DNA of 27,824 nucleotides, from positions 1 through 27,824 of the forward strand of contig QBLP01000004.1 of assembly GCA_003070825.1 (NCBI GenBank), written 5' to 3'. Both the position numbers and the translations under genes were made by a program. Under the pieces are notes generated by a model that saw nothing but the letters and a program-made list of their open reading frames with translations, ran no database searches and had not been told where the DNA came from. Source of the stretch: Halanaerobium sp. Its GTDB lineage: Bacteria > Bacillota > Halanaerobiia > Halanaerobiales > Halanaerobiaceae. Shown piece after piece: positions 16,473 to 23,922 of this stretch (position 1 is the stretch's first letter; every line of letters starts with the position of its first letter).

Positions 16473-17495
16473 ATGCCACTACAGTTTAATTCAAATAAAT
16501 ATCAGGGTAAGGCCCGAGAAAAATATATGGAAGCCGAAAAAAGAATAGCCCGCGTCCACAGGGAGTATCCTGATGTTGAGCAGGCTTACAGTTATTTAAA
16601 TTCCCTCAAACGTGAATATAAGATGCTGAAAGTTGGGCTTTTTAATAAAGGTCAGTCAGACCAAAATTCAATTGAAGAGTTGAAAAAAGAAATAGAAAAT
16701 CTGGAAGCTCACTACCATGAACTGTTAAAAAAACATGATATTCCACTTGACTATAAAGAACCGGACTGGGACTGTGAAAAGTGCCATGATACTGGCCGCA
16801 TCTATCGGAACAACCAGTATTTAGTCTGCAGCTGTGCCAAAAATGACTTAAGACAGCGCAAACAGCAGAGCGGCAATTTACCCCGTCATTTACAGAGTGC
16901 AACTTTCGCCAATGCCAATCTCAACTATTATGAAACTGATCTCGTAACAGACAGCGGGATGAACTACCGCGAAAATGCGCAGAAAATTTACAGCCTGGCA
17001 TCTTCCTTTGTCCAGAAATATAATTCTGAAGGGGTCAGCAGGGGATTGATTATTGAAGGCCCGATCGGGAGTGGCAAATCTTATCTCTTAGGCTGTATCG
17101 CCAATGCTTTAATTGACCGCGGGATTCAGTTCCGCTACATTGTATATTCTGATCTCCTGCAGCAGATCAGAAGCACCTATAACCAGAATAACCCGGAGAC
17201 TGATGAAAAACAGATCTTAAGTACAGTCCAGCAGATTCCGGTACTTTTAATTGATGATCTGGGAACTGAAAAGGCAACAGAATTTGCCTCTTCTACCCTT
17301 TATCAGATTATAGACCGCCGCTACAGAGAGGAAAAACCAATTATTTTATCAACAAATTATTCTATTAAAAATTTAAAAAATCGCTTTCCGGTAATGGGAG
17401 AGCGAATTTTTCAGCGACTTTTGGAAATGAATAAGTATTTAGAACTGGCAGGTAATGTCAGAGTTAAAAAAATTGAAGAACAACAGGAGGCCTGA
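16473..17495 (+). CDS. dnaI: Helicase loader, DnaC/DnaI-type AAA+ ATPase
   Basis: 340 residues. A helical N-terminal region is followed by a zinc-binding motif CEKCHDTGRIYRNNQYLVCSC (about residues 100-120), as in DnaI. The AAA+ domain has Walker A EGPIGSGKSYLL near residue 196, Walker B VLLIDDLGTEKAT, and sensor 1 in IILSTNYSIKNL, then an Arg-rich ERIFQRLLEM. It opens the hexameric DnaB ring and loads it at the origin or at restart sites. AAAGGGG precedes the ATG. The stop lies two bases before the dnaB ATG, so loader and helicase are tightly coupled. The symbol is given by analogy with Bacillus; dnaC is used in other lineages. Confidence 0.88.
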   Translation: MPLQFNSNKYQGKAREKYMEAEKRIARVHREYPDVEQAYSYLNSLKREYKMLKVGLFNKGQSDQNSIEELKKEIENLEAHYHELLKKHDIPLDYKEPDWDCEKCHDTGRIYRNNQYLVCSCAKNDLRQRKQQSGNLPRHLQSATFANANLNYYETDLVTDSGMNYRENAQKIYSLASSFVQKYNSEGVSRGLIIEGPIGSGKSYLLGCIANALIDRGIQFRYIVYSDLLQQIRSTYNQNNPETDEKQILSTVQQIPVLLIDDLGTEKATEFASSTLYQIIDRRYREEKPIILSTNYSIKNLKNRFPVMGERIFQRLLEMNKYLELAGNVRVKKIEEQQEA

Positions 17496-17497
17496 TT

Positions 17498-18880
17498 ATG
17501 GCAGTTGAAGTACAGAACCAGCGCAAGGAAGACCGCTACAATAAAAATGAATATCAGCTTTTAGGCATCCTGCTGCAGTACCCGGATAAAATTGATGAGG
17601 TTGCTGACCTGCTCGAAGTCAAACATTTTCTGGATCCCCAGGCTCAGATTATTTTTGACCAGCTTTTAAAACAGTATCAGCAGGATAACCAGATTTCGAG
17701 AACCAAGCTTTTAATTGATCTGCAGAGTCAGAATGCAGTTGATGAAGCAGAAGAAATAATTGAGCGCCTAACTTCAGGTTTCAACACCGTTGATGAGCTG
17801 AATCCTACCATTGATTTGATCAAAAAGGATTATCAGCGCTCACTTTTAAAGAGAGCTTCCAATAAGTTGAAGGAACTGACTGAGGCTAATGACCTGACTA
17901 TCGATGACTATCAGGCTCGGGCTCAGGAAATTATCTTTCAGGCAACTAATGAAAGTAATGACTTAGAAAAACATATTTATAATATGGAAGAAGTTTTGAT
18001 GGAGTCATTTTCCAACTATATGGACCGCAAACATAAAAAGGCTGATGTCGGCCTGCGGAGTGGCTTTATCTCCCTTGATAATTTAATCGGAGGTTTTAAA
18101 CGCGGTCACCTGACAGTTATTGCGGCCTCAACTTCAATGGGAAAAACTGCCTTTGCAATCAACATCGCCAAAAATGTGCTTAAAAGAAATGCCAAAGTGG
18201 CTATCATGTCACTGGAGATGGATGCAACTGAGGTTGTAGACAGAATGGTGGTCCAGGAATCTCAGGTTAATGCCTGGAAGTACACTCAGGGAGAGACCAA
18301 TGATGAGGAAGACCAGCGGGTTTCTAAGGCACTTGATAACTTACATGAGCTGCCTTTGATGATTTCTGATGAGCGTGGTTTAAATACCGCTCAGATTAGA
18401 GCCCGTCTGCGGAAGTTTAAGGCCCAGATGGATGGGCTTGACCTGGCAGTTATTGATTACCTGCAGATGATTCAGCTGCCTGAGGAACATGCCCAAAACA
18501 CCTCACGGGCAGTCGGTCAGATTGTCCTTCAGCTGAGAAACTTAGCTTCTGAGCTTGATATTCCGGTAATTTTAATATCTCAGATTTCTCGTAGTTTTAC
18601 CAGCCGCCAGGATAAAAGACCGGTGCTTTCTGACTTAAGAGACTCCGGTAATATTGAGGAGGTAGCTGATGGTGTTATATTCCTCTACCGTCATGCTCAC
18701 ACCTCTGCTAAAGCCCGCGAAGAAGCAGAAGCAGAAGGAACCGAAAGTGATACAGATATTATTATCGCCAAGCAGCGTACCGGCCAGACAGGGTCGATTA
18801 AACTCTTTTTTGAAGAAGAATTTATTCGCTTTGTTGACCCCGAAAATCTATCACTGGAAGGAACGATTCCCCATGGCTAA
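17498..18880 (+). CDS. dnaB: Replicative DNA helicase DnaB
   Basis: 460 residues, full length. The N-terminal DnaB domain (about residues 18-115; NEYQLLGILLQYPDKI) is followed by a linker and a RecA-type motor. The motor shows GHLTVIAASTSMGKTAFAINIA with Walker A near residue 212, IMSLEMDATEV, LAVIDYLQMIQ (Walker B) and the DnaB signature RPVLSDLRDSGNIEEVADGVIFLYR. The usual RPSMGKT reads TSMGKT here. It unwinds DNA at the fork. An AGGAGG site lies before the ATG. Together with the loader and DnaD-like protein, and near purA, it is most likely the main chromosomal helicase rather than a phage or plasmid copy. Confidence 0.95.
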   Translation: MAVEVQNQRKEDRYNKNEYQLLGILLQYPDKIDEVADLLEVKHFLDPQAQIIFDQLLKQYQQDNQISRTKLLIDLQSQNAVDEAEEIIERLTSGFNTVDELNPTIDLIKKDYQRSLLKRASNKLKELTEANDLTIDDYQARAQEIIFQATNESNDLEKHIYNMEEVLMESFSNYMDRKHKKADVGLRSGFISLDNLIGGFKRGHLTVIAASTSMGKTAFAINIAKNVLKRNAKVAIMSLEMDATEVVDRMVVQESQVNAWKYTQGETNDEEDQRVSKALDNLHELPLMISDERGLNTAQIRARLRKFKAQMDGLDLAVIDYLQMIQLPEEHAQNTSRAVGQIVLQLRNLASELDIPVILISQISRSFTSRQDKRPVLSDLRDSGNIEEVADGVIFLYRHAHTSAKAREEAEAEGTESDTDIIIAKQRTGQTGSIKLFFEEEFIRFVDPENLSLEGTIPHG

Positions 18881-19067
18881 TCTGGATAGTTTGGATTTAA
18901 AACTGGTGCTCTCCTTTGCCAATGCTTACCGCCGCCTCAATGAAAAGGGAGAGATCAGCGATCAGCAGTTAGAAGAGGTAATGCAGCTGGTGGAAAACTA
19001 TCAGGAATATGCTCCTGAAGAATTTAAGGCTCGGCTGCACGAAATTTTCCCGGAAAGTGATTTTTAA
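18873..19067 (+). CDS. Small uncharacterised protein coupled to dnaB
   Basis: A 64-residue protein starting at the ATG at 18873, which overlaps the last 8 bases of dnaB. GGAAGGAACG lies a normal distance upstream. The frame stays open much further up, but that part runs through the dnaB signature region and is a shadow. The sequence is hydrophilic and probably helical (LSFANAYRRLNEKGEISDQQLEEVMQLVENYQEY), with no membrane segment or known motif. The stop overlap implies translation coupled to the helicase. I do not recognise the family. A role in replication is only suggested by position. A dispersed repeat begins directly after the stop. Confidence 0.65.
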   Translation: MANLDSLDLKLVLSFANAYRRLNEKGEISDQQLEEVMQLVENYQEYAPEEFKARLHEIFPESDF

Positions 19068-19103
19068 CGTACAGGCACCGGGAACCACCCGATTTATGTC
19101 GTT
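19068..19103 (+). repeat. Dispersed repeat copy C
   Basis: Begins at the base after the 64-residue gene's stop: CGTACAGGCACCGGGAACCA, then CCCGATTTATGTCG. 31 of 33 bases match the reverse complement of 21900-21932. It sits between the replication cluster and the first toxin-antitoxin pair. Confidence 0.85.
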
Positions 19104-19125
19104 TTATGCGGAGGAGGCTGCATTT

Positions 19126-19569
19126 ATGGAAAAAGAAAAGATAAAAAAAATAAGGGGAATTCTTAAGAATTATGAACTGCAGCTGCTTATCTTATTTGGC
19201 TCATATGAAAGTGAAAACTTTAATGAGAATAGTGATATTGATCTTGCAGTTAAAGTAAAAAAAGAGAGTTCTTTAAAGAAAAATCAGGATCATGTGCTTT
19301 ATTCTATTTCTAAAATCTTTGACCTGCGGCCTGTTGATCTGGTTTTATTGAATCATGCTGATCCCTTAATTAAATTCAAAATTGCTTCAGAGGGGAAACT
19401 GCTTTATCAAAATGAAAAAGGCCTATTTGAGAAATTCCAGGTAAGAGCAGCAGCTGAACATAATGATGTCCGGAAATTTTATCAGCTTGATCAAAAATTT
19501 ATTGATAATTTTTTAGAAAGGAGTCAGACCAATGACCGATCCTCTCATCGTGCGCCGAAAATTAAATAA
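19126..19569 (+). CDS. mntA: MntA-type minimal nucleotidyltransferase antitoxin (pair 1)
   Basis: 147 residues from the ATG at 19126, which follows GGAGGAG. The longer open frame upstream runs through the repeat and the 64-residue gene and is not used. LLILFGSYESENFNENSDIDLAV is the nucleotidyltransferase motif GS-x10-D-x-D. In type VII toxin-antitoxin systems MntA adds AMP to the HepT toxin and silences it. The gene overlaps the hepT start by 38 bases, which fits one two-gene unit. It differs clearly in sequence from the second pair about 1 kb away, so it is not a recent duplicate. Confidence 0.85.
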   Translation: MEKEKIKKIRGILKNYELQLLILFGSYESENFNENSDIDLAVKVKKESSLKKNQDHVLYSISKIFDLRPVDLVLLNHADPLIKFKIASEGKLLYQNEKGLFEKFQVRAAAEHNDVRKFYQLDQKFIDNFLERSQTNDRSSHRAPKIK

Positions 19570-19969
19570 GATGATCGAATACCTGGGCCAGCTGGAAGAA
19601 GTCAATCAATATTCAATGGAAAATTATCTTGACAACTTTTTTGTTAAACGGACTGCAGAAAGATTAATCCAACTGATAGTTGAAACTGCCACGGATATAA
19701 ATGGTCATCTGATAGTAAGCTCAGGCCATAAGCCTCCTGCAGATTATTATACTTCTTTTATTAAATTAAGTGATTGTCAGATAGTGAATCAAAAATTCGC
19801 TGAAGAAATTGCCCCTTCTGCTGGATTGAGAAATAGACTTGTCCACGAATATGAAGAAATCGATGATCAAATTGTATATAAAAGTATTCAAAAAACTATT
19901 GAGAGTTACAAAAAATATATTAGAAAAATTGAAAGCTACCTCAAAAATATCGAAAACTCCAGCCGCTAA
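19532..19969 (+). CDS. hepT: HepT-type HEPN ribonuclease toxin (pair 1)
   Basis: 145 residues of the DUF86/HEPN family. The catalytic R-x4-H-x-Y motif is intact in LRNRLVHEYEEID near residue 110, and the Tyr is the expected AMPylation target of MntA. HEPN toxins of this group cut tRNA or mRNA. The ATG at 19532 lies inside the mntA 3' end and follows AAAGGAG. A terminator stem encloses the stop codon. An active toxin is likely because the motif and length are normal. Confidence 0.85.
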   Translation: MTDPLIVRRKLNKMIEYLGQLEEVNQYSMENYLDNFFVKRTAERLIQLIVETATDINGHLIVSSGHKPPADYYTSFIKLSDCQIVNQKFAEEIAPSAGLRNRLVHEYEEIDDQIVYKSIQKTIESYKKYIRKIESYLKNIENSSR

Positions 19970-19976
19970 GCTGGAG
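19957..19976. terminator. Bidirectional terminator between convergent units
   Basis: CTCCAGC and GCTGGAG form a 7-bp stem with a 6-nt loop that contains the hepT stop. T-rich tracts follow on both strands (CTTTTCTGTTCTT on plus; TTTTCGATATTTTT on minus). It serves the plus-strand hepT and the convergent PspC unit. Confidence 0.8.
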
Positions 19977-20022
19977 CTTTTCTGTTCTTACTATAAAATT
20001 TGTGAGCCAGAAAGATAAATCA

Positions 20023-20328
20023 CTAAATATCATAGTATTTAGGATCATCATCATTACCATTTTTACTCTGGTCAGTTTTGCTGTCTTCTTTGTGCTGATC
20101 TTCATAAACCGGTTCTGAGCTGACATCATAATCAACATCAACATGGGCCGGTCTTTCAGGGATGATGGCCCAGGCCACAATGTAGGCTAAAAGTCCTGCC
20201 CCCCAGATGAAAATCAGAACAATTGCTCCCAGACGAACCAGAGTCGGATCAAAGCCAAAGTATTCTGCTATTCCGCCACAAACTCCCCCGACTTTTCTGT
20301 TTTCACGGGAACGATAAAGTTTTTTCAT
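20023..20328 (-). CDS. PspC-domain membrane protein
   Basis: 101 residues from the ATG at 20328. A GTG at 20337 is possible but overlaps the GAGGTG ribosome site. The PspC domain covers residues 1-60: KKLYRSRENRKVGGVCGGIAEYFGFDPTLVR, then one membrane helix (LGAIVLIFIWGAGLLAYIVAWAII). The last 40 residues are a very acidic tail rich in Asp, Glu and Ser. The family is linked to envelope stress sensing (PspC/LiaY-like). It lies 48 bases downstream of hepT of pair 2 on the same strand, so it may be read with that pair. Confidence 0.88.
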   Translation of the reverse strand: MKKLYRSRENRKVGGVCGGIAEYFGFDPTLVRLGAIVLIFIWGAGLLAYIVAWAIIPERPAHVDVDYDVSSEPVYEDQHKEDSKTDQSKNGNDDDPKYYDI

Positions 20329-20376
20329 TTTTTTCACCTCTTTTAATATAGAAATAAATTATTTGTTGAAACTAAA

Positions 20377-20793
20377 TCAAACTAAGTTTAAATATGATTT
20401 CAAAAGCCCCCGGATATCATCTAAGTTATTTTTTAATAAATTAAAAATTACATCTCTATCTAAATCCATATAATCATGAACCAAAATATTTCTGAAAGCA
20501 ATTATACGAATAAACAACTCTTTTTCCTCTTCATTTAGATAATTATTTTCTGCCAAAATTACAGCAATATCTTTATAAACATTAACCCTCCCCAGATCAT
20601 CATCTGAAACTATGTGATTCCCTATATCAATTAATGCTTCAATTGATAGATGCAAAAATCTCTCGGCACTTCCATACAGAAGTGGATTATTATTAAATTC
20701 TTTAAATTCTACATCTTCAACTATATTCTCCAGCTGTTTAAGATATTCATTACACTTTTGAGATCTTTCTAAAATTATCTCTTTTTTAACCAT
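20377..20793 (-). CDS. hepT: HepT-type HEPN ribonuclease toxin (pair 2)
   Basis: 138 residues of the DUF86/HEPN family with an intact R-x4-H-x-Y motif in FRNILVHDYMDLD near residue 105. Its ATG overlaps the 3' end of the pair 2 nucleotidyltransferase gene by 8 bases. The order, antitoxin first and toxin second, is the same as in pair 1, but the two HEPN proteins share little beyond the motif region. Expected to be an RNase inactivated by AMPylation of the motif Tyr. Confidence 0.85.
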   Translation of the reverse strand: MVKKEIILERSQKCNEYLKQLENIVEDVEFKEFNNNPLLYGSAERFLHLSIEALIDIGNHIVSDDDLGRVNVYKDIAVILAENNYLNEEEKELFIRIIAFRNILVHDYMDLDRDVIFNLLKNNLDDIRGLLKSYLNLV

Positions 20794-21193
20794 TTAAAAT
20801 TCTCTCCTTAAACTTCTGCTGATTTTTTTTCAGGTAATACTCAAAATCAAGGTACTTTCTAATTGCTAGTGATTGATAGGAGGCTGCGTCAAAGTCTTCT
20901 TTTTTATAAAGCAGATAATTTTCTTTAACAACTTCATATTTTAAAAGAGCTGATGCCTTGTTTAAAATAACTAAATCTATATTATCAAGTCCAGCTTTAA
21001 TTAAGTCCTCATAAATCTTAACTTTAATTTCTCCACTTTTTTTAGTATAATTATCCTCTAGAAGAATCGCAATGTCTATATCGCTATTTACACTGGCTTG
21101 ATTCTTAGCCTGAGAGCCAAAAAGATAAACAGCTTTAATTACATTATTTTCTCTGGCCATTTTAATTATCTTATCAATAACTTTCTTTTTCAT
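20786..21193 (-). CDS. mntA: MntA-type minimal nucleotidyltransferase antitoxin (pair 2)
   Basis: 135 residues from the ATG at 21193, which follows TAGGGGTTG. An in-frame start 10 codons further up lacks a good site. VYLFGSQAKNQASVNSDIDIAILLED carries the GS-x10-D-x-D nucleotidyltransferase motif. The C-terminal part (AIRKYLDFEYYLKKNQQKF) is typical of the family. It is the first gene of its unit, transcribed divergently from the membrane protein at 21336 across a 142-bp gap. No operator could be identified there. Confidence 0.85.
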   Translation of the reverse strand: MKKKVIDKIIKMARENNVIKAVYLFGSQAKNQASVNSDIDIAILLEDNYTKKSGEIKVKIYEDLIKAGLDNIDLVILNKASALLKYEVVKENYLLYKKEDFDAASYQSLAIRKYLDFEYYLKKNQQKFKERILNG

Positions 21194-21335
21194 AATATCA
21201 ACCCCTAAACAGCTTGACTTCATTACCTGAGCAAAGAACTAACCAAAACATTTAGCTGCTCGAGATAAATTTATTTACCGTCTTTACATTATTATAAAAC
21301 AAATTGAAGACAATTAACAGAGGGAGGAAATTATT

Positions 21336-21782
21336 TTGCCTAAAACAATTAAATTAATTTCAATTTTTGCTGCAGTAGAACTTGTACTTCACGGAATCTG
21401 GGAATACACAGCCTGTGGGATCTTTTATACAATGGAGGGCCAGGGATTCATTGAACACCAACTGCTGATGATTCAGGCGACCATAGGTGATGTCTTCATT
21501 GCCCTGGGATTATTTTTCATACTGGCCTTTGTCAATCAACGCAGCAACTGGTTTCTCGGGGACTGGGAGAGAAAAGATTATATTATTTCCCTACTCTACT
21601 CGGTATTAGTTGCCTTTTATTTTGAAGCTCATGCTCTGCATCTAGGCCGCTGGGGTTACCAGGAAAACATGCCCCTTGTTTACGGTACTTCCATTGCTTT
21701 AGTTCCAGTCATCCAACTGTCTTTACTGCTGCCCCTGGGCTTTGTATTAACTAAAAAAATCTATCATTGGAAATTTACATAA
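21336..21782 (+). CDS. Uncharacterised four-helix membrane protein
   Basis: 148 residues from a TTG start that follows AGGGAGGAAA. Four hydrophobic segments are visible, at about residues 5-25, 46-68, 82-102 and 116-138. Polar residues sit within or beside them: HGIWEYTACGIFYTMEG after the first, EAHALHLGRWGY after the third. The buried His and Glu residues could bind metal or a cofactor, but I do not recognise the family. It stands alone on the plus strand between the second toxin-antitoxin pair and the export operon. The TTG start is supported by the ribosome site and the absence of a better ATG. Confidence 0.7.
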   Translation: MPKTIKLISIFAAVELVLHGIWEYTACGIFYTMEGQGFIEHQLLMIQATIGDVFIALGLFFILAFVNQRSNWFLGDWERKDYIISLLYSVLVAFYFEAHALHLGRWGYQENMPLVYGTSIALVPVIQLSLLLPLGFVLTKKIYHWKFT

Positions 21783-21807
21783 TTAAGCTCTGAAACTTTT
21801 AGACCTT

Positions 21808-21856
21808 AACCGACATAAATTGACAGGTTCACGGTGCATGTCAGTTTATGTCGGTT
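21808..21856. repeat. Dispersed repeat copy D, long hairpin
   Basis: AACCGACATAAA pairs with TTTATGTCGGTT, and TGACA with TGTCA inside it: 17 of 18 positions pair around a 13-nt loop (GGTTCACGGTGCA). On the minus strand the centre reads CATGCACCGTGAACCTGTC, matching the core of copies B, C and E with one base changed. There is no T-run, so it is not a standard terminator. Confidence 0.8.
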
Positions 21857-21899
21857 TATACATTTATCTGTCAGAAAAGCTTCTCTTTCGACATTTATA

Positions 21900-21932
21900 G
21901 ACACAAATCGGGTGGTTCCCGGTGCGTGTACG
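21900..21932 (-). repeat. Dispersed repeat copy E, after the beta-barrel gene
   Basis: On the minus strand it begins three bases after the beta-barrel stop codon with CGTACACGCACCGGGAACCA, then CCCGATTT. 31 of 33 bases equal the copy at 19068-19100 in the opposite chromosomal orientation. Relative to the upstream gene, both copies lie immediately after the stop and point the same way. Confidence 0.85.
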
Positions 21933-21935
21933 GGC

Positions 21936-23030
21936 CTAAAAAGTATAGCTTAAATTAATTTCTAAGCCTTTAGCATCTCCACCTAAAACCTCTCCGTCAC
22001 TGCCGGCTGCAATACTTCCCCGCAGCTCGAGCAGCAGATTACTCCCAAAAAGATAGCTGTAATTAGGAATAAAAAGCGTACTTCCGTCATCTAAATAGCT
22101 GACCGTCATGATTCCAATGGAAGAAAATTCGTCGATCTCATAACTTAAATTGGTATTGATAAAATCCAGATTATTTCGGCCTTCTGATCCATTTTCCTCA
22201 TCTGAAGTAGATGACTCGAGATTAAAGAGATCAAAGGCAGAAATATCTCCTTTAAGCCCCTCCAGCCTTAAATACTCTGCCTGCAGGTAAAGTCTGCTTC
22301 CGGCCTGAAAATTATAACTGTAATCTGTACCAAGCTGATAGATATCATAATCAATCTGATCACTCTGCCAGAGGCCATAGGCACCATAAGCACCAACAGG
22401 TCCCAGATCACCTTTAGCTGTTAAACCATAACGCTCCAGATCGGTTTCAGCTTCTAAAGGTGTATTTACATAACTGGCACTTAAATCATAGCCCCTAAAA
22501 GTAGTTCTCCCTCTTAGAGCCCATTTATGCTCTTTTTGATTTTCAAGATTGGAAGCAACAAAAGTCAGCCCAGAACCCCAGTTGATTGGATAATATAACT
22601 CCAAACCATCCACAAACTTAGCCCGACTTTCTTCTTCTAAATTTTCTGCCCCCAGGCTGTAGTCAACCGGGTTAATTAAGGCACCATATGACCAGGAAAT
22701 TGGTTGACGCCCAATACTGGCATTAAAAGGACCAAACTTTTCTCTTAAATATAATTTTTTAAACCAGAGATCAAATTTATCTTCTTCTGCTTCCGAGAGA
22801 GAAATAACGGCTCTGTTTTGGATATCCAGGGGAAAATCATAGGGTAAAAACCACTCCAGCTCAAGTTCTGCTGCCAGATTGTTTTCCAGCTCAGAATCAG
22901 CATAAGTTAAATTGCTGATCAAACTGGCCTTTCCTCCTATATCTGCAGACAGCACCGGCGCCGAAAAAATGGCCAATAAAGCAACAATGATTATTACAAA
23001 AAGGCTGTATTTTCTGGTCAAAACTTTCAT
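21936..23030 (-). CDS. Outer-membrane beta-barrel protein of the export operon
   Basis: 364 residues. The Sec signal peptide is clear (Lys/Arg start, hydrophobic run, cleavage after SAPVLSA near residue 29). The rest is dense in alternating polar and hydrophobic stretches with Tyr, Phe and Gly (RLYLQAEYLRLEG, LLLELRGSIAAG). It ends LEINLSYTF, the C-terminal aromatic typical of barrel proteins. NASIGRQPISWSYGALINPVDYS resembles porin- or DUF1302-like barrels. It is the last gene of the TetR-ABC-LolA-like unit, 34 bases after the LolA-like gene. It may be the outer-membrane receptor or client of that system. The barrel call is good; the role is inferred. Confidence 0.8.
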   Translation of the reverse strand: MKVLTRKYSLFVIIIVALLAIFSAPVLSADIGGKASLISNLTYADSELENNLAAELELEWFLPYDFPLDIQNRAVISLSEAEEDKFDLWFKKLYLREKFGPFNASIGRQPISWSYGALINPVDYSLGAENLEEESRAKFVDGLELYYPINWGSGLTFVASNLENQKEHKWALRGRTTFRGYDLSASYVNTPLEAETDLERYGLTAKGDLGPVGAYGAYGLWQSDQIDYDIYQLGTDYSYNFQAGSRLYLQAEYLRLEGLKGDISAFDLFNLESSTSDEENGSEGRNNLDFINTNLSYEIDEFSSIGIMTVSYLDDGSTLFIPNYSYLFGSNLLLELRGSIAAGSDGEVLGGDAKGLEINLSYTF

Positions 23031-23064
23031 CTTTTTTCATCACCATCCTCATTAACTTCTTAAG

Positions 23065-23847
23065 TTAGCGCAATCTTTCCAGGGTGAAAATATTTTCCGG
23101 TAATTCCGGGTTAAATTCAATTTCATTGACGATAAATTCGGTGCTTGTATCCCGGCGCAGCTTATTTTCCATCACCATATGCACCGGGTACCAGCGGCCG
23201 TCAATCTCTTCTACCTCTAAAACTCTAGCTTCTTTGAGCAGCCTGCCGCTTTCTGCATAAAGATCTTCTTTTAAACCGACAAATCTTTCTTTATCAATCC
23301 AGACCACCCGTCTGTAATAACTTACCTCTTTACCGGGCACTTTGACTCCTTCCAGTTTATAGGCGGGCCGGCCTTCGTATTCCTCTTCTCCGATTATTTC
23401 AAAATCATAAAGATCAGTTAACTTGTCAGATTCCAGCATATCCTGATAGGAAAAATCACTTCCCATCATTCCCTGTTCCAGCATGTGGCCTGAAATCTTA
23501 ACTAAATCTTCAGCCTGCGGGAAAAACATCCAGAGATCATCATCTCTTTTTAAAAACTTGGTCCCTCTATCCCGAGGATTTGTAAATTCTGCCAGTGCAT
23601 TTTCCTGATCCTGCCAGCTGCGCATTGTTTTAGTCTGAGTTCTACCGCTATTTTTAATGATCATTTCAGCTTCCGAATAAGCAGTAATTACATATTCATT
23701 TTCATCTCTGCGGTTTATTATCTCATCTGCAGTCAGATCCTGAGCAGCTGCCGAAAAAGTTGTTAGAAAAAATATTCCGATTAATAATAAACTAAATCCG
23801 CAAATGATCATCTTTTCATTTTTGCTTAATTTCTTTAAATCAGCCAT
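23065..23847 (-). CDS. LolA-like outer membrane lipoprotein-sorting protein
   Basis: 260 residues from the ATG at 23847, which follows AAAGGGG; an earlier in-frame ATG at 23922 abuts the permease stop and has a poor ribosome site. Residues 1-36 form a signal sequence with a membrane run (MIICGFSLLLIGIFFLTTFSAAAQ). The mature part is family-typical: TADEIINRRDEN, then LAEFTNPRDRGTKFLKRDDDLWMFFPQAEDLVKISGHMLEQGMMGSDFSYQDM, and the C-terminal EIEFNPELPENIFTLERL. These proteins have a half-barrel fold that binds lipid or lipoprotein acyl chains in the periplasm. The genes before it encode the matching LolCDE/MacB-type transporter. The cargo is unknown. Confidence 0.88.
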   Translation of the reverse strand: MADLKKLSKNEKMIICGFSLLLIGIFFLTTFSAAAQDLTADEIINRRDENEYVITAYSEAEMIIKNSGRTQTKTMRSWQDQENALAEFTNPRDRGTKFLKRDDDLWMFFPQAEDLVKISGHMLEQGMMGSDFSYQDMLESDKLTDLYDFEIIGEEEYEGRPAYKLEGVKVPGKEVSYYRRVVWIDKERFVGLKEDLYAESGRLLKEARVLEVEEIDGRWYPVHMVMENKLRRDTSTEFIVNEIEFNPELPENIFTLERLR

Positions 23848-23922
23848 TGTATTTTGACCCCTTTCTACTTTAACTTTGCTCAAATTTATATTTTCAAAAA
23901 CAATTCTATTTTCTGCTTTCAT

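Noticed and set aside
18669..18872. Upstream extension of the 64-residue frame inside dnaB
   Set aside because: The dnaB frame here encodes conserved helicase motifs. The ATG at 18873 with its own ribosome site is the natural start.
19009..19125. Longer start for the first nucleotidyltransferase
   Set aside because: The extra 39 codons overlap the previous gene and a dispersed repeat; GGAGGAG points to the ATG at 19126.
21808..21856. Long hairpin as a terminator for the membrane protein gene
   Set aside because: The stem is strong but no T-run follows on either strand, and it matches the dispersed repeat family.
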